Below are positions 18,376-27,577 of a stretch of DNA of 64,000 nucleotides, one piece after another; position 1 is the first letter of the stretch, and each line of letters starts with the position of its first letter. Source of the DNA: Roseicyclus sp. (GTDB lineage: Bacteria; Pseudomonadota; Alphaproteobacteria; Rhodobacterales; Rhodobacteraceae); contig JAGYLB010000087.1 of assembly GCA_018401055.1 (NCBI GenBank), forward strand, positions 62,001-126,000, in the 5' to 3' direction. Below the pieces are notes generated by a model, which saw only the letters and a list, made by a program, of their open reading frames with translations, was not told the DNA's origin and made no database searches. The position numbers were made by a program, and so were the translations under genes.

Positions 18376-19236
18376 TTGACGCACCTCGTCGCAACGCGGC
18401 GGCAGGTCCTGACCGCTATGGTGGGCGCAACCGCGCTCGCTACACCTGCGCTGTCGCAACCGCGGGCCTTCACGCTCGCGCTTACCCCTGTTTTGATGAT
18501 CTCCGATCTCGACCTCATGGGCCTGCTGAGGACCTACCTTGCCACGGCCCTCGGCATGCCCGTGCAACTGGCCACCCGGCGCAGCTATCAAGATGTCACG
18601 GTGCTGGTGATGGGCGGCAAGGTGGATGCGGCCTGGGTCTGCGGCTTTCCCTATGTCATGCACCGCGATCTTCTCGATGTCGTGGCGGTGCCGATCTGGC
18701 GCGGATCGCCGCTCTACGAATCCTACCTCATCGTCGAGCAGGGCAGCCCGGCGCAGGACTGGTCCGACCTCGAGGGGCATCTGCACGCATTCTCGGACCC
18801 GGATTCGAACTCGGGCTATCTGGTCACTGCGGCCCTTCTGGCCCGCAACGGGCGGCGGACCGACAGTTTCTTTCAGAGCACCGTGTTTACCTACGAGCAT
18901 CGCAACGTGGTGCGGGCGGTGGCCTCGGGGCTGGCGCAATCGGGCAGTGTCGATGGCTACATCTGGGACGCGATGGCCGACACCGAGCCGGAGCTTGCGG
19001 ATGCGACGCGCGTTTTGCGTCGGTCTGAGCCCTTGGGCTTTCCCCCCGTCGTCGTCAACCGCACCCTCGGCGATCCGGGCCGCAGCACAGCACTGAGGGA
19101 CGCGCTTTTGTCGATGGCCTCCGACGATCTGGGCCGGTCGCTTCTGGGGGCGCTCCGGCTCGACGGCTTCACCGAGGTTGCGCCGACGCATTATGACGCC
19201 ATCGCGGCGCAGGCGTCCCTCGTCCGGTCGCTGTGA
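18376..19236 (+). CDS. PhnD-like periplasmic substrate-binding protein, TTG start
   Basis: About 286 residues. The TTG at 18376 is chosen because GGGAGGAG lies seven bases upstream. The N-terminus THLVATRRQVLTAMVG...ATPALSQP is a signal with twin arginines. The mature part has the PhnD/SsuA/transferrin pattern: TPVLMISDL, KVDAAWVCGFPYVMHRD and SDPDSNSGYLV. No transporter permease or ATPase follows; instead its TGA overlaps the ATG of a histidine kinase (TGATG). A sensing role, as in TorT/TorS-like systems, is therefore more likely than uptake. Confidence 0.82.
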   Translation: MTHLVATRRQVLTAMVGATALATPALSQPRAFTLALTPVLMISDLDLMGLLRTYLATALGMPVQLATRRSYQDVTVLVMGGKVDAAWVCGFPYVMHRDLLDVVAVPIWRGSPLYESYLIVEQGSPAQDWSDLEGHLHAFSDPDSNSGYLVTAALLARNGRRTDSFFQSTVFTYEHRNVVRAVASGLAQSGSVDGYIWDAMADTEPELADATRVLRRSEPLGFPPVVVNRTLGDPGRSTALRDALLSMASDDLGRSLLGALRLDGFTEVAPTHYDAIAAQASLVRSL

Positions 19237-20694
19237 TGGGCGCGCTCACCGGTCAGCGTCTGCGCCATGGACGTCTGTTGCCTCGGCTGCCGCTCACATT
19301 GCGGGTGCCGGTCGTCGTCGCGGGCCTGATGATCCTCGTCAGCCTTGTCGTCTCCGAACGCGCGATCTCGCAATTCGACGCCTCGCAGACCCGGCATTTC
19401 GTCGAGCTTGGCAACGCCTATCTCGACGGGATGGCGCCGCCAGTGGTGCCCGCCGTGGTGCGCGAGGATGTCTGGGAGGTGTTCGACGTGCTCGATCGCT
19501 CGCGCGAGCTCTACCGCGGGCTGGAACTGATCCAGACGGTCGTGACCGATCCGGACGGCCGGGTGGTCGCGGCGAGCGACCCCGACAGACCCCTGTGGGC
19601 AGCCTGTTCGAGGCCGGGGCCGGTTTTGCCGCCGCCGATGATCTGCTGCGGTTGGAGCCCGGCACGGAGGTCGCGAGCCTGCGGCGCGACCTGCTGCATC
19701 GCGGCCATGCCGTCGGCGCGCTGCACGCCCGCATCGATGTCGGACCGCTTCAGGCCGAACGGCAGCGCCTGTTGTGGATGCTCATCATCGGCAATGCCGC
19801 CATCACCGTTGGCCTCTCGGCGCTTGGCTATCTGGCGGTCACGCAGATGGTGCGCCCGCTGCGCCGGATCTCCTCTCGGCTCGCCTCCGGCTCGACCCTG
19901 CCCTTGCCCGAGGGCGAGATGCCATCCGATCTTGAAACCGCACGGCTTTACGAAGGCTACAACCGCCTGATCGCCGCCCTCGAAAGCCGCGAGCGTCTGG
20001 AGCAGTCGGTTGGCCGAGAGACGGCAGCTGACCGCGCCAGCTTGGCCACTGGGCATGGCCCATGAGATCAACAACCCGCTGGGCGGGCTGATCACCGCGC
20101 TCGACACGCTCGACCACCACGGCGAGCGGCCCGAGGTGCGGCAACAGACCATCGCCTTGCTGCGCCGGGGACTCGATGACATCGGACGCGTGGTGCGCAC
20201 GACGCTGGCGGGCCACCGGGGTGCGACCGATCCGCGCCCGCTTGCCCCCGGCGATCTGGAGGATCTGCGCACCCTGATCGCGCCCGAATTGCGCCTGCGC
20301 GGTCAGGCGCTTGAGTGGAGCGTCGGGTTCGAAACGCCCTTGCCGGTGCCGGCCGGGCCGCTGCGGCAGGCGCTGCTGAACCTGCTCCTCAATGCGTCAA
20401 CGCCGCGCCGCGTGGTGCGACCATCGGCTTTCGCGCGGTGCACGACGCAGGCTGCCTTGTGCTCAGCGTCGAGGATGCCGGGCCGGGCCTGCCGAGGCGC
20501 TGCGCGATTATCTCGTGTCGAGGCGGCATCGGCGAGGCGCCGCTGCGCAGTGGCCCGCATCTGGGCCTGTGGCTGATCCGGACCATCGCCAACGAGATCG
20601 GCGCGCGGATCGAGGTCGCGCAAAGCGCGCTCGGTGGCGCGCGGGTGTCGCTGCTGGTGCCGCTGCCCGAGATCAGACCGCCGATGGCCTTTGA
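19236..20694 (+). CDS. Sensor histidine kinase with periplasmic domain (frame breaks near 19600, 20040 and 20400)
   Basis: Membrane kinase. TM1 is around residues 24-42 (VPVVVAGLMILVSLVV), followed by an extracytoplasmic domain of about 120 residues. TM2 is MLIIGNAAITVGLSALGYL, with a HAMP-like TQMVRPLRRISSRLASG after it. The phosphorylated His is in MAHEINNPLGG. ATP-binding parts are LLNLLLNAS, VEDAGPGLP and GPHLGLWLIRTIANEIG. The 3' end is uncertain: the frame runs straight into the response regulator, while another frame stops at 20694, so either a fused hybrid or two overlapping genes. It probably reads the PhnD-like protein. Confidence 0.82.
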
Positions 20695-21965
20695 GGGTTC
20701 GCTGCGTGGGTGCCGCCTCGCCTTGATCGAGGATGACGCCGTGATGGGCGAAAGCCTGCTGGTGCGCCTGTCGCTGGAAGGCGCCGACGTGCGCTGGTGG
20801 ACCAGCGGCGCCGAGGCCAGCCGCAGCCTGCCCGCCTTCGGCCCCGAGGTGGTGATCTGCGACATCCGCCTGCCCGACGATGGCGGCGAGGCGCTGTTCG
20901 ACCGGCTGGCGCGTCACGCCCGGCGCCGTTCTTGTTCATGACCGCCTATAGCGACATCGAACAGGCGGTGCGGCTGATGCGCGCCGGTGCCGCCGACTAC
21001 GTCACCAAACCGTTCGAATTCCAGGATTTCCGCGCCCGGCTGGAGCGTCTGCTGCTGCCCGGCGCAGGTGTGCTTGGCCCATCTGCCGCGATGCGCCGGA
21101 TCGAGGCGCAGTTGCTGCGGCTGGCCGCGCGGCCCGCCGTGCCTGTGCTGCTGGTAGGCGGGAAACCGGCGTGGGCAAACGAGGTCTGCGCGCGCTTCTT
21201 GCACGAGGCGGACACCTCGAGCGGACCTTTCGTTGTCGTCGACTGCGCGGGCCTCGGCGTGGCTGGCGATGGGGCTGATGCCGCCTTGTTCGGCGACACC
21301 GGCCTGATCGCCGCCGCCGCCGATGGCGGGACGCTGTTTCTCGACGAGGTGGCAGAACTGCCCGACCGGCTGCAACCGCGGTTCCTGCGCCTGATCGACG
21401 AGCGCTGCTTCACTGCGGTGGGCGGCAGCGCCTCGCGCCCCTTCAGGGGCCGCATCGTCTGCGCAACCCATGCCGATCTGCGGAGCCTCGCCAAGCAGGG
21501 CCGCTTCCGCGAGGATCTGCTGTTCCGGGTGGATGCCGCAGGCCTGACGGTGCCGCCCCTGCGCGACCGTCAGGAAGACATCTTGTGGCTGATGCACCTG
21601 ATCTTGCGCCGCATCGCCGCCGAGACCGGGCGCCCCCGCTCTCGGTCACGGCGGGGGCCGAGCTTCTGGCGCTGCGCCACGACTGGCCCGGCAACGTGCG
21701 CGAATTGCGCAACAGGCTGGAACGCGCCGCCGCCCTGACCGAGGCCCCCATCGGCCCCGCCGACCTGTTCCCCGACAAGACGGACACAGGCGAGGGCTTC
21801 GCGCTTCTGGCCGACACGCGCGATCTGGCGGAACGCCAGCACATCCGACGTGCGCTGGCCCGCACCGACGGGAATGTGCCCGAGGCCGCGGCGCTGCTTG
21901 GCATTTCGCGCTCCACGCTTTTCGACAAGATGCGTAGGCTGGGCCTCGCCCGAGACGGCGGCTGA
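20684..21965 (+). CDS. NtrC-type response regulator lacking the GAFTGA loop
   Basis: Receiver domain: acidic pocket ALIEDDAVM, phospho-acceptor in VVICDIRLPDDGG, Lys in YVTKPFEF. AAA+ domain: VVVDCAG, GGTLFLDEVAELPDRLQPRFLRL, FREDLLFRVD and PPLRDRQEDI. The sigma54-contact motif GAFTGA is absent; that place reads ALFGDTGLIAAAADGGTLF. Fis-type HTH at the end: GNVPEAAALLGISRSTLFDKMRRLGL. Walker A reads GGKPAWANE, but the second frame gives RETGVGK, so a compensating indel pair is likely near 21155-21178. Other breaks lie near 20930 and 21640. It probably activates the sulfite dehydrogenase genes through sigma70. Confidence 0.85.
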
Positions 21966-21981
21966 GTCCGGTTTTCCGGAC
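21966..21981. promoter_or_regulatory. Palindromic operator, copy 1: GTCCGG-N4-CCGGAC
   Basis: Perfect 6+4+6 inverted repeat with spacer TTTT, starting on the base after the response-regulator stop codon. A second copy lies 31 bp away centre to centre. Likely binding site of the NtrC-type regulator. Confidence 0.65.
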
Positions 21982-21996
21982 GGCCATCGCGGTCCC

Positions 21997-22012
21997 GTCC
22001 GGATATCCGGAC
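21997..22012. promoter_or_regulatory. Palindromic operator, copy 2: GTCCGG-N4-CCGGAC
   Basis: Same arms as copy 1 with spacer ATAT, so all 16 bases are self-complementary. The 31-bp spacing is close to three helical turns, placing both on one face of the DNA upstream of the sulfite dehydrogenase gene. I find no -24/-12 (GG-N10-GC) promoter after it. Confidence 0.65.
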
Positions 22013-22182
22013 ATCGCGCGGCGCTGCAGCATCGTTGCCCCCTTACTCGCTGTATCTGAAATAATAATGATGATCAGTGTCTTACTTGCCATTCTTACAC
22101 CGATCAGCGGCCCCATTTTGTCGGACCAAATGCCACTAGACTGGGCGTGACAGGATTCCGAAAACATCGGGGAGGATGACGG

Positions 22183-23514
22183 ATGACACGTAAACTCGAC
22201 CAGATCGAACGCGATCTCGTGCAGAAGGTGAAGCGCGGGGAAATCGGCAGGCGCGACCTTTTCCGCGTCTCCGCAGCCGGGGCAACGGCCCTTGCGGTGG
22301 GCGGGGTAGCCTTGCCGTGTCGACCGGTGCGGCGCGCGCCGACGCCGGTGGGCCGAACTACAAGGACATGAGCCGCGTCATGCCCATCGGGGGGGCCAAT
22401 GCAACCGGGCGCTGGTTCGACTATTCGACCCTGATCACGCCGGTCGAACAATTCTACGTGCGCAACCACTATCCCACGCCCCGCGCGGCTGATTACACGG
22501 AGCTTGATCCGGCCAACTGGAAAGTGCGCATCCACGGTGCGGCCGTCGCCAACCCGATCGAGCTGAGCTACGAGGACCTTCTGGCGCTGCCGTCGCGCAG
22601 CATCTTCGCGACGATGGAATGCCACGGCAACGGTCGCAACCTGTTTTGGGAACAGCAGGGCATGATGGACGTCACCGGCGGCCCATGGGGCCTTGGCGCG
22701 GTGGGTCTGGCGGAATGGACCTATGTGCCGATGTCGGTGATCTTCGACCTCGTCGGTCTGCAGGACAATGCGGTCGAGGCGCTGTTCCACTCCGGCGTCG
22801 ACGGTGAGGACATGCGCCGCCCATGGCGATCTCCGACATCCTGGAACGACCCGACGATATCGGGCTGGCCTACATGATGAACGGCCTGCCGCGCAGCGAC
22901 CGCACGGCTTTCCGGTGCGCGCGCTCGTGCCCGGCTGGGGCGGGACCGCGTCGATCAAGTGGCTGACCGAGATCCGGATCGAGCCGCATCGCTTCTGGGC
23001 GCGGCTCAACGTCCGCAACGAGGCCTATATCGGCCCCGAACACGCCGCCGACACACCCGGGCCGAATGACGAATTCCTCGACGGCGTCACGGCCGCGGAT
23101 GTGGTCGGCACCATGGTGCGCTGGATGAACGTCAAGAGCACCCTGACCGTGCCGCTGGTGCTGGACCAATCGCCCAACCTGCCGTCGAACTACCCGCTCG
23201 ACCGCGGCGAGTTGCCCGTGATGACTGCAGGCCAGCACACCATGGCGGGCTATGCTTGGGGCCCCGATGGCGTGCGCGAGGTGCATTACCGGCTGAACGG
23301 CGGTGGCTGGCAGCGCGCGGCGCTCGTGCCGCCGAACCTCAGGCGCTACACTTGGGTGCGGTTCGAGTTTCCATGGGATGCGACCGCGGGCATCCACGAG
23401 ATCGAGACCCGGGCCACCGACAACTCCGGCGTGACCCAGCCCGCCACCTATCCCTTCAACCTGCTTGGCATGACCAACAACGCGATCCCGAGGTTCCGGA
23501 TCGAGGTCGTCTGA
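22183..23514 (+). CDS. Sulfite dehydrogenase-type molybdopterin subunit (SoxC/SorA family; frame breaks near 22310 and 22825)
   Basis: About 443 residues with GGGGAGG ahead of the ATG. The N-terminus has RRDLFRVSAAGATALAVGG, a Tat signal. In the oxidoreductase domain PVEQFYVRNHYPTP is followed by ATMECHGNGRNLF, whose Cys coordinates Mo. The C-terminal Mo-co dimerisation domain has AGYAWGPDGVREVHYRLNGG and ATDNSGVTQP. A c-type cytochrome follows, as in SorAB and SoxCD. No soxXYZAB genes are in the window, so a SorA-like sulfite dehydrogenase is favoured over SoxC; the physiological substrate is not certain. Confidence 0.87.
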
Positions 23515-23542
23515 TCCCTCCAAGACACCAAGCCAGATCAAC

Positions 23543-23568
23543 GCGGCGGGCCCCCTTCGGCCCGCCGC
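23543..23568 (+). other. GC-rich stem-loop between sulfite dehydrogenase and cytochrome genes
   Basis: Arms GCGGCGGGC and GCCCGCCGC, perfect nine pairs with an eight-base loop. No U-run follows, so attenuation or mRNA stabilisation is more likely than full termination. Confidence 0.5.
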
Positions 23569-23599
23569 GCGCCATGTCTCACTTACCCGGAGCTTTCTC

Positions 23600-24101
23600 G
23601 ATGCCCGTTCGCGCGCTGATCCCCCTGCGTTCGCCGCAGGTGCTTGCCGCCTTGACCCTTGCCACCTCTGTCATGGTCGCCGTCGCCATGATGGCCCATG
23701 CCACCACCGATGACACGACACTCTCGGAGCCCGAGGTGATCTTGACCGAGCGCCTTGAGACTTGGCGCGGTCAGGGCATGTCGGATGCGCTTTTGGCGCA
23801 GATCAGCGATGGGGCGGCGGTGTTCCGCGACACCTGTGCGGTTTGTCACGGTGACCTGGGCGAAGGTGGCGCAGGCTATGCCACCCCGATCATCGACACC
23901 GCAGCGCTTGACAAGTTCCGGACCGGCCACCGCCTGTTTCTCTACAACCGCGACATGATGCCGTTCAACGAACCCGGCACCCTCCCGCCCGAGACCGTCT
24001 GGCAGGTGACGGCATTCCTGATGGCCATGAACGGCTGGCTCGACGGACTCGACGCACCGCTGGGGCCGGACAACGCCCGGGACGTGGCGATCGTGCCCTG
24101 A
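23600..24101 (+). CDS. Monoheme c-type cytochrome, sulfite dehydrogenase partner
   Basis: About 166 residues. The ATG at 23600 is used because GGAG sits eight bases upstream. Signal or anchor region VLAALTLATSVMVAVAMMA. Heme-binding motif CAVCH, with the distal Met probably in NRDMMPFNEPGTLPPETVW. Periplasmic electron acceptor for the molybdenum subunit, then to terminal oxidase. Frame intact. Confidence 0.85.
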
Positions 24102-24458
24102 GGCCATCGACGATCAGCATGCTCTGCACGGAACGCTGCTGCCTTAGCGCCCAACTGCCCTGAGTTGGCCTGGACCAGGCGGCGGCGTGCAGCCTCGCGA
24201 TGCTTTGCGCAAGGGTCCGGCCCCGGGCGCCCAATCCCGAGCACGGTGGCCGCTGTGCTTCGTCGTCCGATCGCTGCTGTTCTCGCGGTGGTCGGTGCCG
24301 GTCTTGGCGACCGCCACCTGATCCAACAGTTTTTCGCTCATCGTGTGAAAACCCGGGTTCAGGTTGTTTGTCGCAACCCGACCCTGCCGACAAACCCGTT
24401 GGTCAGCGGCAGCCGCACATCACGTCTGAGGATTTCGCCCTGGAGAGCGACCGAAGCC
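24102..24458. other. Intergenic region between convergent genes, nothing recognised
   Basis: Base composition is slightly lower in GC than the neighbours. Short open frames occur on both strands but none resembles a known protein, and no terminator with U-tract is evident. It could contain a decayed mobile element, but I cannot support that. Confidence 0.4.
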
Positions 24459-25581
24459 TCACTCGGTGCGTGGGCTTCCCGCGTAGGTGATCCGTCGCAA
24501 GACCCATTCGAAAGGGCCCAGCGTGAAGCGGGAACGCCAGACCACCATCGCCGCAATCAGAGCCGCCGTCACGGCTATGGCGGTGGCAACGGCGGTCAAG
24601 CGATCAAGCTCGCCCCAAAGGCCAAGCCCATAGCCCGAGAAAATCGTCGAGAAGATGATCGACTGGCCGAGGTATATGCTCAGGCTCGATCCGCCTGCAG
24701 CAAGCGCCTTCGCCATGATCGGCCCGGGCGGGCGCGACAGCGCGGCAACCAAGCCTAAGGTAGCCAGGGTGGCGGGCGGGGCCGCCGCCACCGTCAGCAC
24801 CAGCCCCGGCACCGGCGGACCCCCATTGCCAGATTGCGGCCCCAAGCACGCTGGCCGCAACACCGGTTCCCAGACACCAGCGCCGCGCCCGGTGCCAGAG
24901 AGGGTGGGCGGTGTCCTCGATCATGCCCGACCGGACGGCCGCCAGACCCAGGCAAAACCAACCCAGCGCGGCGCTGCCCTGGATCAACAGGAAAGCCGGT
25001 AGCAAAACGGCAAAACCGATGCTGCGGAATGCGACAACCTCGAGGAAATTGCCCTCGGTGAGGATCTCGCGCTCCAGCGCGATGATGTCGCCGGGGGTCT
25101 CGGACGTGACGAGCACGAGCGGCAGGGTGACGGCAATCTGAAAGATCAGCAGCCCGGCGCCCAACCGTACAAGGCGGCGCAGCGGCCAATCGCGCAGAAG
25201 GTAGAGCACCGACCCGTTGATCGCATAGATCGCCAAGATATCGCCGGGAAAGAACAGGCAGCCATGGGCGATGCCGAGGATCAAGAGCCCGATCATCCGG
25301 TTGCGATAGACGCGCCCGAAGGGCAGCCCACGCCGGGCCGTCGCGCGCATCAAGAAGCCAAGGCCGACCCCGAACATGAAGGAAAACAGACCATAGGTCT
25401 TCAAAAGTGCCAAGCCGTGGACAAGCCACATCGTGATGGCGTCCCGCGCCGTTTCCCCGACCGGCGCCGCGATGTCGTCGAGCGCGGTAAACGCTATGAA
25501 CTGGACGTTGACGACGGCAATGCCGAATAACGCGTAAAGGCGCAGGTAATCGGGCATGAGAGCGCGCCGCGAAACCGTCAT
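24459..25581 (-). CDS. DUF418 multi-spanning membrane protein (frame break near 24800)
   Basis: About 373 residues. N-terminus MPDYLRLYALFGIAVVNVQF is the DUF418 opening (DxLRgxALfGI-like). About ten hydrophobic segments follow, with FSFMFGVGLGFLM, GLLILGIAHG and a C-terminal DUF418 domain LSIYLGQSIIFSTIFSGYGLGLW...GPFEWVLRRITY. Function unknown; some relatives act in transport or stress. Its start overlaps the TetR stop by four bases, so both are one operon. Confidence 0.85.
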
Positions 25582-26183
25582 GGTCGGGTAAAGACCGATA
25601 GCGCCAAGCCAAGCATGTCCCGGATGCGGGTTCGGTCTTCGCCAGAGGCGCGTTGGGCGATGGCAAGGGCGATCTGTTCGCCAAGGTATTTCGCCCCGGT
25701 CACCAAAGGCAGCCCATCCGGCACGTCAGCGCCATCATGACAGGACTGCAAGAAATCCGCATACGCCGCCTGCGCCATCTCGTCGATCTCCTCCACCCGG
25801 GCACGGGTCTGCGGCCCCCAACGGTGCGTGCCCGCACGCATCTTGTAGAACAGGCAGCCCGTCTCCATCCGCGGATCGTCGCTGGCAAAGTCGATCAGCG
25901 CGTCCAGCGTCTTGCGCAATCCCGTCCCGCCTTGCAAGACGGCGAATACCTCCGACAACACCTGTTCGGCATAACGGTCGAGCACCACGCACGACAGCCC
26001 ATCCTCGCTGCCGAATTCGCGGTAGAGCGAGGGCTTGGAGATGCCCGCCATCCGGCAGATCGCGTTGACCGACACGTCGGCAGGATCGCGCTGCCAATAG
26101 GCGGCCATCGCGACGTCGAGCACCACTTCGGCGTTCATTGTCCGCGGCCTGCCGCGTGCGGGTTTCGGATCGTCATCGCTCAT
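25578..26183 (-). CDS. TetR/AcrR-family transcriptional regulator
   Basis: A 201-residue repressor. HTH region VSVNAICRMAGISKPSLYREFGSEDGL is typical. The C-terminal ligand domain has GCLFYKMRAGTHRWGP, as in the TetR group near DUF1956/AefR-like members. It probably represses itself and the DUF418 gene, using the palindrome at 26233-26244. The ligand is unknown. Confidence 0.88.
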   Translation of the reverse strand: MSDDDPKPARGRPRTMNAEVVLDVAMAAYWQRDPADVSVNAICRMAGISKPSLYREFGSEDGLSCVVLDRYAEQVLSEVFAVLQGGTGLRKTLDALIDFASDDPRMETGCLFYKMRAGTHRWGPQTRARVEEIDEMAQAAYADFLQSCHDGADVPDGLPLVTGAKYLGEQIALAIAQRASGEDRTRIRDMLGLALSVFTRP

Positions 26184-26581
26184 TTGTCACCACTTGGCAT
26201 TTGATATGCTGACGGCGCGTCATGGATATTCGTACCGGTCGGTAACATGATATCAAGGCAGAAGAGTGAACCATAGCGGATACAGGCAGAACCGTCGTCC
26301 CGGCTGCCAGACCCCGAAACCCCAACTCGTCATCGATACCGGTCTCGCGCTAGCGGATGCGGCTTAGGGCAAGCATCCCACGCGCGCGGTCGTCGCCATC
26401 AAACTGGTCGTCGACGCGATGAACGCCTTCGCACCGCCAAGCAGGGGCGCGTTCCCGAAGGAGCCGCAAGCGCCCGACCCGGTCGGGCGCGCGCGGCAGT
26501 CCCGGCACCGGCTCCCGGAACGCCCGCTCGGCCGGGCGATGACCGGGCGGCCGCCGTTCCAGTCGAACCAAGTCGACCTCG
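26184..26581. other. Intergenic region, no supported gene
   Basis: The first 60 bp hold the TetR promoter and operator. From about 26290 the sequence is GC-rich and carries interrupted frames (for example a plus-strand frame with GLALADAA then a stop, then AVVAIKLVVDAMNAF) that could be a gene remnant, but I recognise no family. Confidence 0.4.
26233..26244. promoter_or_regulatory. TetR-type operator TACCG-GT-CGGTA
   Basis: Perfect inverted repeat about 50 bp upstream of the TetR start codon; ACCGGTCGGT-like half-sites are common for AcrR/TetR repressors of proteobacteria. Confidence 0.55.
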
Positions 26582-27370
26582 TTACGACAAGAGCATGTCC
26601 CGCAAGGCGCGTTGGCTCTCGCCGCCGTCCCTGAAATCGAGGGCGGTGTGGATGTCGACCAGATGGGATCGCATCAGGGATTCGGCGTCGTCCGGCTTGC
26701 CGCTGGCGATGGCGTCGATCAGCCGTTCGTGGCAGTGACTGTCACAGCGCGCGCGTTCGCGATGCCAGTACAGCGCAATGATCAACGCCGACCGCGACAC
26801 CAGTTGGTCGACAAAACCAAGCAGGGTCTTCTGGCCGGATATCCGGGCGATTTCGGTGTGAAAAAGCCCCGACAACCTGAGAGAACGCCCGTATTCACGG
26901 GCCTCGAGCGCCTTGTGCTCCTCGGCGCTGTGCCGCAGCAAAGTCTCGATATCGGCGGGCGTGGCGCGACGGGCCGCCTCCCGGGCGGTGCGCGGCTCGA
27001 TCAGCTCGCGCGCCTCGAAGACTTCTTGCGCGTCGGCAGGTGTCGGCTTGGCCACACGGGCACCACGGTTTGGCACCAGCGTGACAAGCTGGCTGTGCGT
27101 CAGCGCCTGCAACCCTTCACGCACGATGGTGCGCGACACGCCGTAGATCTCGCACAATTCGGCCTCCGCCAGCCGGGTCCCCGGCGGCAAGCGGTGCTCG
27201 TGGATCGCACGTTCCACACCGACGCAGACCGGGTTGGCCCGGCCGTCATGACGGTCGCGTTCGGGGTCAAAGCCGATGTCGTGTTTCATGTCGCCGGTAT
27301 GGTGCAGCCCCAAGTTGTATGCAATCCGATTCGAGGATTGCGCCGCCCTGATGCGGTTCAGTAGGGACAC
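26582..27370 (-). CDS. GntR-family regulator, FadR/FCD subgroup
   Basis: Winged helix: LPPGTRLAEAELCEIYGVSRTIVREGLQALTHSQLVTLVPNRGA in order, preceded by a variable N-terminus. The FCD ligand domain has EARELIEPRTAREA and the metal-binding-type His in FHTEIA and HERLIDAI. The annotated GTG start at 27370 could instead be ATG at 27289; neither has a strong ribosome site. Divergent from the Dpp-type ABC operon, which it probably controls through the boxes at 27446-27474. Confidence 0.88.
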   Translation of the reverse strand: MSLLNRIRAAQSSNRIAYNLGLHHTGDMKHDIGFDPERDRHDGRANPVCVGVERAIHEHRLPPGTRLAEAELCEIYGVSRTIVREGLQALTHSQLVTLVPNRGARVAKPTPADAQEVFEARELIEPRTAREAARRATPADIETLLRHSAEEHKALEAREYGRSLRLSGLFHTEIARISGQKTLLGFVDQLVSRSALIIALYWHRERARCDSHCHERLIDAIASGKPDDAESLMRSHLVDIHTALDFRDGGESQRALRDMLLS

Positions 27371-27445
27371 CCACGGCGCCCGCTGTCATCATTGCGGCGA
27401 AATCGGGGGCAAAACGCCAAAAATTCCGCTTAATTCTCATGCAAA

Positions 27446-27474
27446 GTATGCAAGATTAAAAAAAATTGTATACG
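27446..27474. promoter_or_regulatory. Imperfect inverted repeat, probable GntR operator
   Basis: GTATGCAA-N12-TTGTATAC, seven of eight arm positions matching, in an AT-rich stretch between the GntR gene and the divergent ABC operon. TGTATAC-like boxes resemble those near the second FCD regulator at 43290. Confidence 0.5.
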
Positions 27475-27577
27475 ATCTTGGGTGGCGAATGTTGCCCGGA
27501 CGGTCATGGGCCCCTCTTGTCCTATCAAGCACTCCGGTCGCCGCCGGTGGGCCGATCGACACCAACAGGAGTAGACC

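Noticed and set aside
22013..22182. Sigma54 promoter upstream of the sulfite dehydrogenase gene
   Set aside because: I looked for GG-N10-GC elements and found none, and the regulator lacks GAFTGA.
24102..24458. Decayed transposase between the cytochrome and DUF418 genes
   Set aside because: Interrupted frames exist, but no DDE or other transposase motif and no terminal repeats are visible.
26290..26580. Remnant of a coding gene
   Set aside because: A plus-strand frame looks protein-like in places but carries a stop and matches no family I know; not enough to annotate a pseudogene.
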